DNA of 64,000 nt. Source: Puffinus mauretanicus. Lineage: Eukaryota; Chordata; Aves; Procellariiformes; Procellariidae. Each line of letters begins with the position of its first letter. The stretch's first letter is position 1. Below the pieces are notes generated by a model. The model saw only the letters and a list, made by a program, of their open reading frames with translations. It was not told where the DNA came from and did not search any database. The stretch lies in the NCBI GenBank assembly GCA_023333565.1, contig JAJKFH010001865.1, positions 3,658,001-3,722,000 on the forward strand. Reading direction: 5' to 3'. The position numbers and the translations under genes were made by a program. Shown here one piece after another: positions 36,230-50,400 of the stretch.

Positions 36230-37400
36230 ATGATCGTATTTGGTGCCTTGCAGTCATTACGTCTTACTTTGCTGCAGTGAACTGGATGTGCCCTTTATCT
36301 GTCCGTAAGCCTAATTTATTCAAATAATTTTAAATTTGCTTGCTCTGTGCACCATTTTACACTTATATGCTATCAGCAAAAAATTCCACTTTAAAAATTA
36401 TATCCCCTGTAGGCCATTTATATAAAAGTTGAACAAAAGCAGGTATGGTGCTGAAATTTGGGAGTATTGCCTTGTTCCTGTCCCCCTAGTCACCCTGAAC
36501 CGTGCCATTTTGCTGACGCCCTGCTTCTTGTCCCACAGATAATTCTGAAGCCATTTGCTATTGCACTTTTTCTATACCGTGCTTTAGTGATTCTACAGAT
36601 CAATCTCTTTGTGGGGTGAGACACCAAATGAATCTCTTCCATCCGGATAAATTATGCCCGTCATTTCGCTTTTGCCTCTCCATTGAGGAAAGTACTGAAA
36701 AAACTTAAAGCACATTTGGCAGACATGACGTGAATCCAGCTGCCTCTCCTTCCCCGGCCTGGCTCTTTCTACGTGTTGCATAACCCCGTCCCATATTAAT
36801 GTTTCCAATATCCGTTCTGGGGCTGCAGTTGGGATTACTGGTGAGTGGATCCCTAAATCCTCCCTTGATTTAAAAAAGAAAAAAACACCCCTTTTTTCTA
36901 TATATTATTATTTTTAAAAAGTAAAGCTGGAATAGCTACCTTCTAGGCATCTCCAGATATACCTTCCTCAGGAAGCTATCAAGCAGTATTACTAAGGGTT
37001 TGCCAATTTCCCTTGTGATTTCCTTCCAACTTCGGAGATGCAGTTAATCTACGTCTCGGATCCTGTCAACTTTTAATAGTTCTAATTAACTAACTACCTG
37101 TCCAGATTGGATCATAAAGCCTTTTAACATTTCATTTTTTCCCCCTCAAGAAAATGGATCCTTGTTTCCGGGATGTGACCTTCAGCTTCTTCTGTAAATA
37201 CTCAGGCAAAGAATATTAATTCAGGCTCATCTGTCACTGACTTCTCACTCATTCCCTTTCGCGGCCCCACTGATTCCTTCCCTGGTCCTCTGCTTTTCAT
37301 ATATCGGATGAAAGATCTCCATTGAATTTCTTCACATCCTTGCCATTTTTTAAAAAGCATTTGCTACTCCAGCATTTCCTGCCAGTGTTTATAATTGCTC
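36230..37400 (-). mobile_element. Second old L3-like CR1 LINE remnant
   Basis: The plus strand again resembles reverse-complement L3/CR1 sequence. Recognisable stretches in collinear order are 'gctatcagcaaaaaattcc' followed by 'aaaagttgaacaaaagca', then 'cagtattactaagggtttgc', and 'actcaggcaaagaatatt' with a long pyrimidine-rich tail. The copy covers a more internal part of the element than the one at 6900-8200 and seems to lack the extreme 3' end. It is strongly diverged and has no intact frame. The match is from memory of the family, so limits are rough. Confidence 0.6.
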
Positions 37401-40162
37401 CATTTCAATGCAATGCCATCAACAGACCTGCTAAGTAATATAATAATGACGCAGTAGAGGAAACTGAAACCGTGGTAGGGGCCCGAGTGGCAAACTTGTC
37501 TGGAACTGGATATATTGAAGTGGAAGCGGCTCTAATTTTACAGCACGTGGTGTGAGACCAGAATCTGGCCTTGTACATGAAATAGCTCATAAATTACCTG
37601 AGGCTTTTTAGCACGGCGTAGCGGCGGTGCTGCCTGGTGTTAAGAGTTCTAAACAATGTTTTGTAGGGCGTTCACAAGGAAACCTGAAACTTGCCCAGAA
37701 CACCTTTTGGAGGAAAACTTGTATTTCCTCAGGAAAAAAAATAATCTGACCTGGTTCTGAAATAAATTCCTTTTTCTTCCTAGAAGGTTATTCTTGCTGT
37801 ATGTCTGTGCTAGATTTGTTGTGGCACCTCCTTACGTTTTTGTGTTTGATTACATGGCTGTGTTTGATTTACTGCGTCATGCTCACAACTGTCGTTACGA
37901 GCTTGAGCTCCCAGCTGATAAACTTTTTCCTTCTACGCATGAAGATGTTACACTTCAGAGACCTGCTGCGAGGCTCTCCGTATACAGGGAGGGGATGGAG
38001 GGAGTTGCCTTGGGAGGGATGTTTCTGGTGTGCGAGCAAGGTGACTCCCGACAGCTCCGTGACCCGGAAAGCACCTTCGAGAGGCAGCTAAAACATAAAC
38101 AGGCCCCCAAGCCTGCAGGCGTTGCTCGCCTGCTTTTGCAGATCATTAAGCAGATCAAGGGAGGGCAGAGGTGACATAAAACTACCACAGTTTATCTATG
38201 AGGTCTCCGTAGCCTGTTTGAAGGATGGTCTATACGCAGGTTTGCCAGCTGGCCGCAGAACGCACACCGCCTGTACCAGCGCTTTGCGCTGGAGCGGAGC
38301 TGTGTAGGAGCGGGTGACAGGTTTTGCGGGCCCAGCTATTGCTCCAGCGGGGACACGCAGGCGCAGCAGCTCGTATCTCTGTGCTCCGTTTTGGAGGGTA
38401 TGTACACCTTGTAGCTGGAGTAGAGAATGTGGTGGCAGAAGCTGTTTTAGCTTAGCAGTCACTGCTCCTTCTACCTTTTTTTTTTAATACCGTCATGTCC
38501 CAAATCATATTCTCTGTGTTGCTTAATACCACATCTGGCATTCTTCCCTTCCTTGCCGGTTTATGTACACATTAAATTAGAAAGCAGTCCTGTACCAGAT
38601 CAAGCTTTGCTTCCTCCGCTTAATGTAATCCACTCTGAGGGTCTAGATAATTCAACTCTCCCACTATCGCTGCCAGGTCTTCTACACATTTGGCTTCAAA
38701 TATACGATACTTCATACCCCCTTCCTGGTCAAGCTCCGCACAACACATTCCTTCTAGTACATCTCCAGTGTAGGTATAATCCATACCACTCTGCTACAAC
38801 CTAGTTTATTCCAGGCTTCATTTTTCAAGATGGGCCAGATTCTCTTTTGGAAACGTGACTAAGACTCTGCAGCTGTGTTCCTGCCTGCTTCTCTTAAGCA
38901 ACCTTTTAGATATGGGGCTTAATCTAGGGGAGACCCTGGGCTAGATTCGGTGAAGATCAAGACAGTATGCAGAGAATGGCCCCTGGAGCTTGTCTTCTTG
39001 TCCTCCTCTTCTTCCACTTCCCAGCTTCACTTCTGATCCCAAAAGAGCCTGCAGTTAGGATGTTTTAAAAGGAGAGGCCTAAGTTTGAGCTCAACCTTAG
39101 ACTCAGACTGAAAGCCAGCTCTGTTTTTTAAGTAAGTATTTGATTGTCAGGTAAAAGCCTCCAAAGTAAACCAGTACTCCCTCGTTTGGCACTGGCTCCC
39201 AAACCGTGGCAAGACAAGCCAGAGAGACTTGAGCCAGAACCCTTCTGCAGCCATGCTCCTTAGTGCAGCTCTGCCTAGGACACCCAACGCCATGCACCTC
39301 AGCAACGTCTGCTGCAAAGCAGGATGGGACAGATGGACAGAGAGTGGTCCGTGCTCTTACAAAACGTCTGTCACTTTTAAATAGCATCCATAAAGAAAAT
39401 TTTGAAAACTGTGGAGTCAGACTCTAGACATTCACCTGTGTAGAGCTGCCCTTTCATCTGTTTTGAGTCGTGGTAAACAGCAGTCTCATAGTATGTCCTA
39501 AAGAGGTTTAGAACAATTTGTTAGGATGGGCGCACTCTATTAGAGAGCTCTAGAAGTGAAAAAGGAAGGGAGAGAAAAACAGAAATATATTGCTGATACA
39601 TTATGCGCAAAGCATGCTTAGCTCTAGCCAAGGCTTTCTCAATTTAAATTCAAAATTGTTCCAATTTTATTTCAAAATAGAAATAAGGTGTTGTACTACT
39701 GTACACAGTTGTTTTCCCAGCTAAGCTTTTTCAGTCAGCAAAAGTGTAAATAATGTAAAATGTGATGTCACTTGAGGAAAAAAAAAACTCGCTGATCCTC
39801 TTTGTCATGTTCTCTAGTGGCAATACCACTAAACAGCATTAGAGATTTAAATACGTTGGTATATCTCAGGACGTGACTTGCTTCCAACTTATTCTGGAAA
39901 AGAAATACAGAAATTTTGATTGCAGCTGTTTTTAATTTTGCTGTCTGTGAATAAGTCTTTCTGTCACCCAGTGTAGGTGTTTTCTAGTGCCTACAGGGTA
40001 CTAAATATTGGTATTTATGTTAAAGTGCAAGCATTACATGGTTGCGCAGCACTTGCTGTTTTCCCATATGGGAAGACATGCTGCTTCATTGGTAGCTTGG
40101 TTTTATGAAGGTGGCTAGGGGCCTGTGTAAGCAATAGCAGCATTTTGCCTCAAGAACTTATA
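37401..40162. other. Non-coding stretch, nothing recognised
   Basis: Mixed composition, slightly CpG-rich around 37610-37640 and 38240-38380. The pyrimidine-rich part at 38460-38820 may be old repeat sequence that I cannot name. Confidence 0.5.
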
Positions 40163-40690
40163 CTATTTAGAGGCCAAAATAACAAGCAAAATTCCCTGAG
40201 ATCTGAGCATATTGTGTTTGGTCAGGATTCCCGAGGAAGGAAGTACTTTGAATGTTGTCTGTGTAGAAACGACATTGCAAATCATCTCTCTGCGGCTGAC
40301 ACACTGGAACCCTAGGTAGACAAGGTATCCACACCATTGCCCGCCCGTTCTCCTGCCCCAGCCTGCCACCACCGCAGCCAGAAAGACTCTTAAAGGTCCT
40401 GGTTGTCTTCTACTACTCAGCTCAACACTGAGGTTGGAAGAATTGGCTTTTATTTTTTCCAGGGCCTTCTCAAGGAGTCCCCTGTGTCCTTCTTCTTCAG
40501 CAGCAGCCAGCCCATCAAATCGTAGGCTGCATCCTTCCACCCCTGTTTCGTTGCAGAAGAGAGCCAGCTGCCTCGATACCTTTTTGTCACCGAGCAAGTA
40601 AGTGACTGTTGCTGTTACACTTCCCAGCCCCCCTGGGAGGCTGACGAATGAAGCTGTGCTCCTGAGACCTGAACATATAATTTGCAACAT
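40163..40690 (-). other. Orphan 175-codon open frame, unidentified
   Basis: This is the longest frame with an ATG start outside the CpG islands. Its middle (residues about 20-110) has a coding-like composition: a hydrophobic/Gly start, a charged stretch EEEGHRGLLEKALEKIKAN likely to be helical, then SVELSSRRQPGPLRVF. A hydrophobic FLAAVVAGWG follows. I recognise no domain, and the ends look random (a tail rich in Leu, Ile and Ser). It has no convincing splice sites at its limits. It may be a chance frame, an exon with extra read-through, or the relic of a retrocopy. No neighbour suggests a role. Confidence 0.15.
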
Positions 40691-43600
40691 GCAATTTGTG
40701 TCGCATCATACCTAGCTGGAGCTCTGGTTCCTGGAGTACCCAAAATACATCTCCAAATAGATCATGTCATGTCAAAAATGAAATGGAAGGTGATAGTAAT
40801 TGTGGACTATATAATTAGAAAGCAAGAATCAAAATGTCTAACTAATGGCAACACCTGGAATACCTGCACAAAAAGCTAATCAAAAGTCAACTTTAAATCC
40901 AGGAAAGCCTATATACGGCTGTTTCTGCCCCTTTAAAAAACTGCTCAGAATATTGCAAATTACACTTCGATCACACTTCTGCTAGTGTAAACCACCTGGA
41001 AATCAAGCATAAGACAATAATCTGACTTTTCAAGAAGGTCATATCCACTTAAATGTACAAAGTTGCATGCAGTAGGTTTTTCTAAATGTAGACGCCTGCC
41101 TATAAAGTCATGGTGAATCCAAGTCTAATAAAGTTTGCTTGATTTTCGGGAGCCTAGAAGTACAGGGGAGGAGGAGGAGGGAGAAGCAGCTTTAGAGCTG
41201 TGTAAAAACAAAGCCTTTCTTCTCTCCTTTTAAATATTTCTGCTGAGCCCTGATTGAACATAGGATGAAAAGCCGCTGTCTTGAGATTTGAGGAAAACAA
41301 GGGATTTCTGTTTCCACTATTACATTGAAAAGTTCTTTACTGCATGAAAGGTCATCCCTTCTAAACTTCCTCAGACTTGTGGCTTAGGTTTCGGGGGAAC
41401 ACAGCTGCTGGTACCACGGAAATCTATTATCAATAGGATGTGGTATCTCAGAGTAGTCTGTGTGGTCAGGGACATTAGCTCTCTATTCTTTGTGCCAATT
41501 TTACATTGTATCTTGGGTAAAATATTTTGAGAATGAGGTTTTGGCTTTTAAAGGTACTGTGATGACATAGAAGGGCGGTATGTTTTAACCCAAACTCCCT
41601 GTTATTACGTGGTAAGAATGGCAGTGATGGTCTGAGGTGTTGTACCGAGGCTGGCAGTCACGGTGTCAATATGAGCAATGGGCTCTTCCAGAACTGGGCC
41701 CTAAGGTTTGATGTTGCTTTTGAGCTGATGTTTCTCTCTATTATCTGGATTGTCAAAACCACCCCTAGCATCCATTAGAGCTTGTCATGACAATTGTTTG
41801 AAAAAAAACTTTCAGAAAACATTCTTCTGTCAAAATACAGCATTTTACAAAAACACAAAATGTTTCATGGAAGTGTGTTGGTTTCAATGAAAATTTCTCA
41901 GGGCAAATTTCTCAGGGCTAGGCTGGAATTTTTAGGAAAGAAAGAGAAGAGAGAATGGCTGCCTGGGAAATAGTGTGACCACCTGGGGCACTGGTGACCC
42001 CATACACTGTCCAGCCTGGGTGCAGAGATGATTTATAGTGCACGTCTGCGTATCTGCCTGCCTCTCCCACTTTCTCTCAGCCTTGTCAGAGGTGTTTTGT
42101 TGTGTGAATGGTTCACCGTTCTCCGATCCAAAGAGTTACTCTGCAGGCCAGTGGTGAGATTCCTGGTATCCACCATAGGGGACAGAGGCCAAAGTCCCAG
42201 TAGGGATAAAGGCAGGACAATGAATTTAAACTCAGCTTTTCCACTTGTAAGCAAGCAAGTTGGCCACCTGGCTATTAGCAGTCCTGTGGTGGATATACCC
42301 AAATGTCCCTCTTAACTTTTTCACTTTTAAAAACATTTCCATTTGACACTGGAATGAAAGTCAGCTCTGAAACTGGGCTTTCCCTCCTGTCTCTGAAATT
42401 AAATTATTCTATTCCTGACATGACTTCTCAGTTACATTGTCCATTTGGTAAAACCAAAATGAAACAGGCTATAGTCCAGTAGATGCCAGATCTAGTCATG
42501 CACGATTTATGTGCAGACCTTACTAGCGGTCAGGGTGAAGGTCTTATGTGTTTGGTGAGCAGAGGGGGAAATCATTTGTGCTCATGTGCTCTTCTCCACA
42601 GTCTGAAGACAGTGCAGGCTCTTCTATGAGGAGTAGCTGCTATTTTGGTGTTTGTAGTAAAAGCCAAAAGTTAGCTTCATTTTGAAGACAGGAAAGAGAG
42701 GGTTGAAGTCAGTGCCGGTTTCTGGCTGCTGCTATGTTTGAGTTGTGTAGTATGGTAACTAAAATAATGTTATAATTAACAAGGCATAGTTGTGCTTTCA
42801 CCCACATTTTCAGGTCAGGAACACCCTCTTGTACTCTCACTCTATTATGTATCAAAGTGGAGGGGAGCAGGACTGTAGTCTACTTCCTCCTCGCGTCATT
42901 TCTTGCTATTTGTTTTTTAAAGCAGGTGGGAAGAGACGAGCTGGCTCTTCTTGGGCCCTGCTGTTGTAAGAGACTGCTCCACGGACAGCTCACACAGGAG
43001 CTGAGATCTCTGCTTTTTCCTCTCCTTCTTCCCTTAGGACCCTTCATGGCCAACCGCAGCCTATCCTGCAGGAAGTATTTCCAAGAGAGTCAGATATCAC
43101 TGACATCTTCATGATAAGCCACTTAAACACAGAATCAAAGACTCACCTTTAGACGTTTCCATTGAAGTTGTTTTCAAAGAAAAATATGAAGAGGCAAAGT
43201 CTGCTCTTCCTGATATGCGTATAAATCTGGTGCAACTCTACTGAAGTCAAGAGCTAAAACCAAAATAAGGCCTGGAAGTTTTATCTTCTGGCTCAGAAAA
43301 CAAGAGTCAACAAAGGGCCTGATTCGTTGTTGAGGAAAGCCAAGTCAACAGCAAAGGTACATATTAATTTGCTAATTTGATTTAGGACTTGACTAGTGAG
43401 GCAAGGTGACCCCCTAAAGCATTGACTTCGGTCAGCTTGAGCTATTCTTAAAATTATATGAAATATTATTGAAGGCAGGCATTGCTATACCTGCAGAAGG
43501 GAGCAGCTATGGAATGTATTATTACTGCAGTGACTGGGCAGCCTAATCCCAGACTGTGATGCAAGTATGATGGGTGCTGAAAAAAACAGAATTAGGACAA

Positions 43601-43999
43601 GTTTTGTCCCAGATACTTTTCCATGCGCAGGGGAGCCCTATAAGCTTCAGACATTAGTTCACAATTACAGTACTTGTAGGAGATCTTTATTCTGTGTCCG
43701 GATGTCCAAGCCTAGCAACATGCAGACCTTCCAACTGTCTCGTCTTGGAAAGCTCAACTATCAAAGAAAGGCATCTTACCAAATGTTCCAATCTGAATGA
43801 CAGCCTGTCCCCAAAACCTGTTCGCTCGACCTGCGTGATGAAGTGGATGGAACTATTTGCACAGGCAAGTTGCTTGAATGGCTTTGGAATGGAAGTGAAA
43901 AACTGCTGTCTTGCACATTGGGTGGTTGAAGCTATGGGTGAACTAATATGCCAGATTTCCTATTGTAATTCCACGTAGCAGATATGACCCAGTTTGGGG
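40691..43999. other. Non-coding stretch, nothing recognised
   Basis: Unique AT-rich sequence with one 14-bp duplication at 41891. Overlapping plus and minus frames at 42028-42315 are not protein-like. Confidence 0.55.
41891..41918 (+). repeat. 14-bp perfect tandem duplication
   Basis: AAATTTCTCAGGGC is repeated exactly, head to tail. Confidence 0.92.
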
Positions 44000-44420
44000 G
44001 GGATAATATAGGAGAGAATTTTTTTTTATTTACAAATTATTTCTCTGTAGCAACTGTATGAATTTGAACACAATGATATAAGGTTTTTATTTAGTCAAAA
44101 TAAAAAAAAGAAGATATATAGAATTAATGTGTTCCAACTAAAAATCTCCAGTAATCTATTATTATATCATTAAAATATTTTAAAGTAAATTGGTTATAAT
44201 ATTTTTATGAAAGGCTAGTTTGTGAAGGCAGTAGTTTCCTACCACATGCAATAAAAAGCATTTCACATGCATGAAAAACTAGTGTACCAAATTTCAGGCT
44301 ATAAATAAGGCAATTGTAAAATGTAAATGCTTAGAAACACTAGCAAAATTCAGCCAACAAAGCAGGGATCAGAAATTTATACCCTCGTTACTGGTAATTA
44401 CAGTCACATTCTTTACTGAA
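44000..44420. other. AT-rich stretch without gene
   Basis: Very AT-rich, with TATA-like and TTAAAATATTTTAAAG-type sequence (about 44170-44185) and CACATGCAATAAAAAGC further on. It could be a matrix-attachment-like or conserved non-coding segment; nothing specific is recognised. Confidence 0.3.
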
Positions 44421-47400
44421 CTGTATTCCCAGCCAACACATAAAAGTGTCCTGATGCATTACCTGCTTAGAACTGAGTCACCCCTAGCACACATGTGCCA
44501 GAAAGCGAATCTGCAGCTATGTGGCCATGTTAGCACATGGAGCTCTGCATGCGCTGCTGTAAATGTATCTGTCTACCTTTTAAGCAAAGTAGCTGAAAGC
44601 CCCTCAGGGTGTTCTTACGAAATGTAAATTCACTGACTTGGAGACCTCAGCATAAAATCGCTGCTTTTAGTGGATGGCAGTTTAACGCTCTCCTTTCCAT
44701 AAGAAAGTGAGGGAAAAGAAATGCAGTCCCGTGGCTGTTTTTATGTACATTCAGCATTTGTCTTTTTTCTTATTCTTTGACAAAATACAAGCAGTTTAGG
44801 CATCTATAAAAGTAGCCTTTTTTTTTTTTCTCAGAAATAAGCAATAAATTCTTAATGCCCTTGTGACAGATCAATCTCAACCTGTCAATAATTCACATTT
44901 GATACTTTCGCTATTTAAGTTAAGAAGGAATTGTGAGGAAAGATGAGCCTTCTTTTGGGTTCAGATTGACACCTCCTGCCAAGACTGTTAATAATCCTAA
45001 GAAAAAAAAAATAGCACACACATGGGAGCTTAAATTCATTAGTGGTCTTCTTGCAAGTATTTTGACAATGCTGCATGCATTGCATGCTTTTTCTTTGAAT
45101 GGTGCGCACATACACACTTGATGAATGCGTCTTAAAAAGTCCAACTAACTGTAGATTCAGACACATAAAAATACCAATCCAGAGTGGAAGTACCCGCATA
45201 TTTGACTTCAGTGGAACTGTTGCAGTTCCTTCATATCTGAAAATCGGACCCTTTTCAATGTAGAGTGGGGTGCCAAGTGCTATCTGTCCACTTCTAAGGC
45301 CACGAGGCTGTAGCCGTGAAGCAAGACCAAAACACAGGTGCCGTCAGGAAGAGAGCTTGTTGCCTGGAAGACTGCTGTGACTTGAGGACCTTCTTCAAGA
45401 GTCAGTCATTCAAGTCAAATTATTTTTGCAGTAAGGTTGCGTTCTTGACGGGACAGCAAGCCCAGGATATGTTACAGAAGACCGTTAGGAAGAAGATATT
45501 ACCTACCCCAGAGCAATCAGATGAGCTGAAGTCCTCACTACTGCTAGCCAAATTCTGGATGCTCTCAATTTGGAAAACGGGGTACCTAAGACAAATCACA
45601 GAAGTCGGGACCCGAAAGTTTTGCTCATGATCTTTCTAAGCACTTTAAGGCTTAAAAAAGTAAGGATTAATAATATTTAGTGCATTTAAAGATCTCTGCA
45701 TGCCTTTCTCAGGTGAATAGACCCAGTGTCCTAGCAGTGTTTTTCAACTTTTTCCAGTTTGAACATACCTAAACATTCTCCAGTGGACAGGCAGACATCC
45801 TGGGTAGCAGGTGTAAGTTTTCTTACAAAAGGCTTCCTTTTCTCAGTTACTTTTTTCATCTTATTGGAAGTAGTTAATGGAACCACCAGTCTTAACGCAT
45901 TTCAATAAGCTGATTCTTTTTGGGGGTCTTTAAAGGGCAATACTAAAACAACCTCAAGTTTTAAAGCATAGTGACACTTGGTGTAAAAAAGTTCTTTGGG
46001 TTTCTTGTATATGTTGCTAGTGATGTAAATAGTCAGCTTTCTTCCATTTAGAAGTTAAAATGCTACTTTTCTTCGTGCAGTTCTCCAAATTTGGCTGGGC
46101 TCTGACTGTCACATCTCTGTTCTTTTTATTTTTCATCACCATCTTTTTTTTTTTTAATCTTTTTTTTTCTTAAGGTGAAGTAAACTATTTCATAGACTTG
46201 CCAATTAATATTGGTTGCCTCCTAAGTGCTGTACAAACACAGTGGAAGAAACGGTCTCTTCCCTGAAGGTCTTCCCTGATGATCTAAAACAAGAAGGAGC
46301 TGATGGAGGTGTACTAAAACAGGTTTTGCAGGTCAGTGCTGTTGTCAGTAGATTTTGGCTGGTGGGGCTGATTGAACAAACTAGCAGAAAATTTCATTGA
46401 TAATGCACAAATTGAAAAAGTTCATTTAGTACCAGATCAGAGATGTGTACAGAAGCCAGGGAGAACTTCCTCATGATATGCTAAGGGAACAGGTCACACT
46501 CATCGTGTTCCCAGGGCTGTGTATGAACTGCTTCACAAAGCTTTAAGGGTGTTTCATAAGGCTAGAGAAAGGGTGCAGTCCTGCCTACCCCCCAGGGAAT
46601 AGGTAAGAGGAAAGCCACCTGAGCCTCCAGTTATATCATGCATTCTTCCTGATGTGCAGTAAAGTCTTAATTTTTCTGGGCCAGCGTGGTCCTGCAACTG
46701 TCTTCCCTGAATTAATCACAGCTGGTTTCTCAACCCAAGCAAACTCTTGTGGAAACTTGCTTCTCTCTCCTGTGAATGCATGCAAGAAAGAAAGTACCTT
46801 TTTTTTTTTTAATGTAGTCACATTTCAGATTAGAGCTAGCTGATATAAGCACAAAGACACATCATTAACTAGGGGAATCTGCTAATACCCGTAGTCAATA
46901 CATGGGTACAGGACTGTTTCTTGTATTACAGTCACAAAACAATGCATAGTGTTTTCTAACTGCTGTTCACTTCTAAATACTGCATGTTACTCGCTCATTA
47001 ATTACTGCCACAGTTTGCAGGAATTATTCCATAATTAATTGGTCTCTAAAACACTCTGCTGTATCTCTTTCACATTTGGGAAGTGCTACTCAACATCCTA
47101 GTTTTCATACAAGTTTTTCGTACAAGCTTTGCCAAAGCTCTTTGAACATGTCATCTTGGCAGATGAAAACATGACTTAGGAATGGCTACAAGGAATGAGA
47201 TAGTGTGAAAAGTTTTAGAAGCAATGAAATATCACTATTAAATGTAAAATTAATGTGGCATTCCTACATCATTAAATCCTTCCTACCAAACTATAAACCA
47301 GGCAATTCTGTAAAAAGTTTGAATGCAGACTACTTAATAATTTATGTATTAATTCAGGAATTGGTTCAAGTCTTAGAAAGACTAATTTATTTGAATCCAT

Positions 47401-50400
47401 TTGAACAATACAACTGACATAATGGCATAAGTAATAACCTATACAAACCCGGCATCCTTCACTAGCATGGATCCCAAAGTAAAGCATCAGTTGTGGAAAT
47501 GAAGCCACCAATTCAGGCACCTGTGCCAGCTGTATTATAGATCCAGTCTTCCCCACTGCCTCTGGTGAGCCATTTACAAACCATAGGGATTCAGCGTCAC
47601 AGAGGCGTGGGCCAGTCTCTGTTAGGAAAGAAGTATCTTCTCTACAGAGAGTTGCAGAGAGAGAGGGGCAGGCAGAGATGTAATTATATGGCACATAGCT
47701 CTTTATGATCTCTAATGACTGAAAATACCGGGAATGGTTTTAAGTCTCATTTGAAAAAGCATCGCAAATAGTAAATAGCACAATCCCCACTTCACAGGGC
47801 TCAATTTTCAAGACCCGATCTCATAGCGCCTGTCCACGCAGCACTCAACATGCAGGGCTCCTGGAAAACCTTGACATTTATTTAGGTGCTTACATGGGAG
47901 CAGAAATCTTCTGAAAATCTAGTCCCAGCTGCAGGGGGGGTGCAAGGCCTTTGGGAAATTCCAGTCAGTAGCTGGATTGTAAAGCAAGAGATCACACAAC
48001 AGCCTTGGAGTAAAGCAGTATTATGCGCTGTTAATGCACACCCACTATCCAGCCAAAATAAATAAAATAAAAGCTCTTAGTGCATTACACTAATGCAAAG
48101 CCCAAGAAAATACAGGTTCTCCCATGAGCCAGAATGCCTGTTCGGCTGAAGTTGTGAGCGCTGATGATCACAGCACGACCCAGCGCACTGAGGAAGAAGT
48201 GTCAGGGACAAAAAGGGAGGGAGAATAGCAAAAGTTTCCTACAGGCCAGAGGATGGTGTCACCCCATCTGTCAGAACCACACACGCCATAAACTAATAAC
48301 TCCTGCCTGCTCTGTGCTGGGAATTACATCCATGATAACCTGCCTATTGCCTGCTCTGGCAAATACCATCTCACCCAATCAAAACAACAAAATGGCATTT
48401 CCTTTTCCTCCCTAAAAATCCTCTGTCATGAAGCTTTTGAACTGCTCCTCTGTGGCTTTGGTTAGACCAAATGGCAAGTTGAGACCTTTGCTTTTCTACT
48501 AAATCCTTTTGTTTTATCACCTCTGGTCCCCTATCATGGTCTGTTTTGTCTATGCACTGAAGCCAGACTCAGAAGGCAAATTCTTCAAAGAGAACAAAAT
48601 CTTCTCAGGCACAAATCTCTGCAGCACATAGTGATGAGGGTTGCAAAGTGCTCCTGTGAAAATGAGCTCCTAAGTCATCCCTGCTATGTAGTGGACACAG
48701 TCCTGGCTTTTTATTAGAGAAAATGATTCTGATCTATACGTTCATTTAAAAAATAGATGGTGGTTGTGGAGATGGAGGAGACCAGTATTGTGGTGGCTCC
48801 ATTCGGTAGTAACTGAAGATTGATACAATTTGATGTGGTTTGAGTGCCTTGATAAGAGTTGAAGATGAATAGGTATGTACAAAACGAAACAAAATGATAA
48901 TCATAGCTGGCATGTCATCTGCTTTCTAGATTCAGAAGGACTAAATGGGTACTGGAACTGAAGGACCGACCTGTAAAGGTGGCCTCCCAGAATAAAAAGT
49001 GATACACATTACACAGTTAAATATGGTAGAAGATTGTACGGTTGCATGTTCAGCTCCTATAAATACATTAGTGTACTTTGATCTCCAGGGTTGCCAGGCC
49101 AGCTTCCGCTTTTGTTAAATCAGATGCTTTTTTTGATGAATCTGCAGTGGATGTGGTGGGTTGATGAGCATTACACTGAGCTAAATCTACTGAGACAAGC
49201 AATTGTGGACCATCTAAGCTGAAGAGCATTAACAATTAAGCTTTGGTGGCAGTATTTTATAAAAGAAAGATACATTACCCTAACGTTGCTGAAAGGACTG
49301 CTAATGTTGTAGAGTATTGGATGTTGAGTCTGAGGAGAGTACAAATGTGAACTTGGATTAAATGAGTAAAATGTGAAGGAAGTTAGTATTGCATTAAATA
49401 TGAAAGTGGTTGAACTGTAGGTTTAGCTTGGAAGTTAGAGATCTGAATTTTTGTATAGTAACAGAAATTTTGTCAGCTATTTGATGAATGTATCATTGCA
49501 TGTGAACATGTTTGATTAGAAACCAGTGGCCAACAGTGATCCAGAGCACAAAAGAGAACACAGAAATGTACTGAGGAATGCAGAATCGACTGGCCCGTAT
49601 TAATACTGTGACAGCAAATACAGCTAAGCTATCAAGATAGTAGAAAGGCTTCCTAGCTCTAATACAAATTCCCAAATTGTTTTGGCACTGAACTCTGAAT
49701 TGCACAGGCAGACGCATAGGATGACTGTGAACATGATAGGAACGCAAATAGCTGCTTTTGCTGAAACACGGAAATGCTATCCTTAGTACTAAATGGAAAA
49801 AACATGATTTGGGGAGACATCAGTAAAGAAGCCAAGTGTTGTCAGGTGAGAAAATGAGGTCAAAGTAAAAGAAATGTACTTTCTTCTAATGTTTAAGGAG
49901 GCAGAACCAAAGCTGAGTTTCAAACTGGCAGAAAAAATAGAGGGAGATAAAATGATGCAGGAATCTGACTGAGACTGCAGCTAAATCAAAGAGGTAGGAA
50001 TTAATGATGTACCCTGAGGTATAATACACATGGCATAGTTTAGGTGCCCCAGCAGAAGCAGCAAATCAAGCTTAGTGAGAGGTTTGGAATCAGGAAAACT
50101 GAAAAGGGGGGTGGGAGGGGAAGGAAAGGATCAATTTATTGCAGAGGGAGAAAAGTTTATAATAAATGGGAAGCAAGGTATAATGCAAAGTGAATATGTG
50201 GGATTAGCTAGATGTATTGTTTTCTTCCTGAGCAATATGACTGAACACTAATATAGCTTCTATATGTGGAAAAAGTAGCAGGGCTTTGCAAGAACAGCTT
50301 TAATGTCTTTTCAAAATACGGTTCTCAACCTAGAACTTCAGGTAAAACACTGCAGTTGTCACCTCCCCCCCGCCACCAAAATGATACCGGGGAGACCCAG

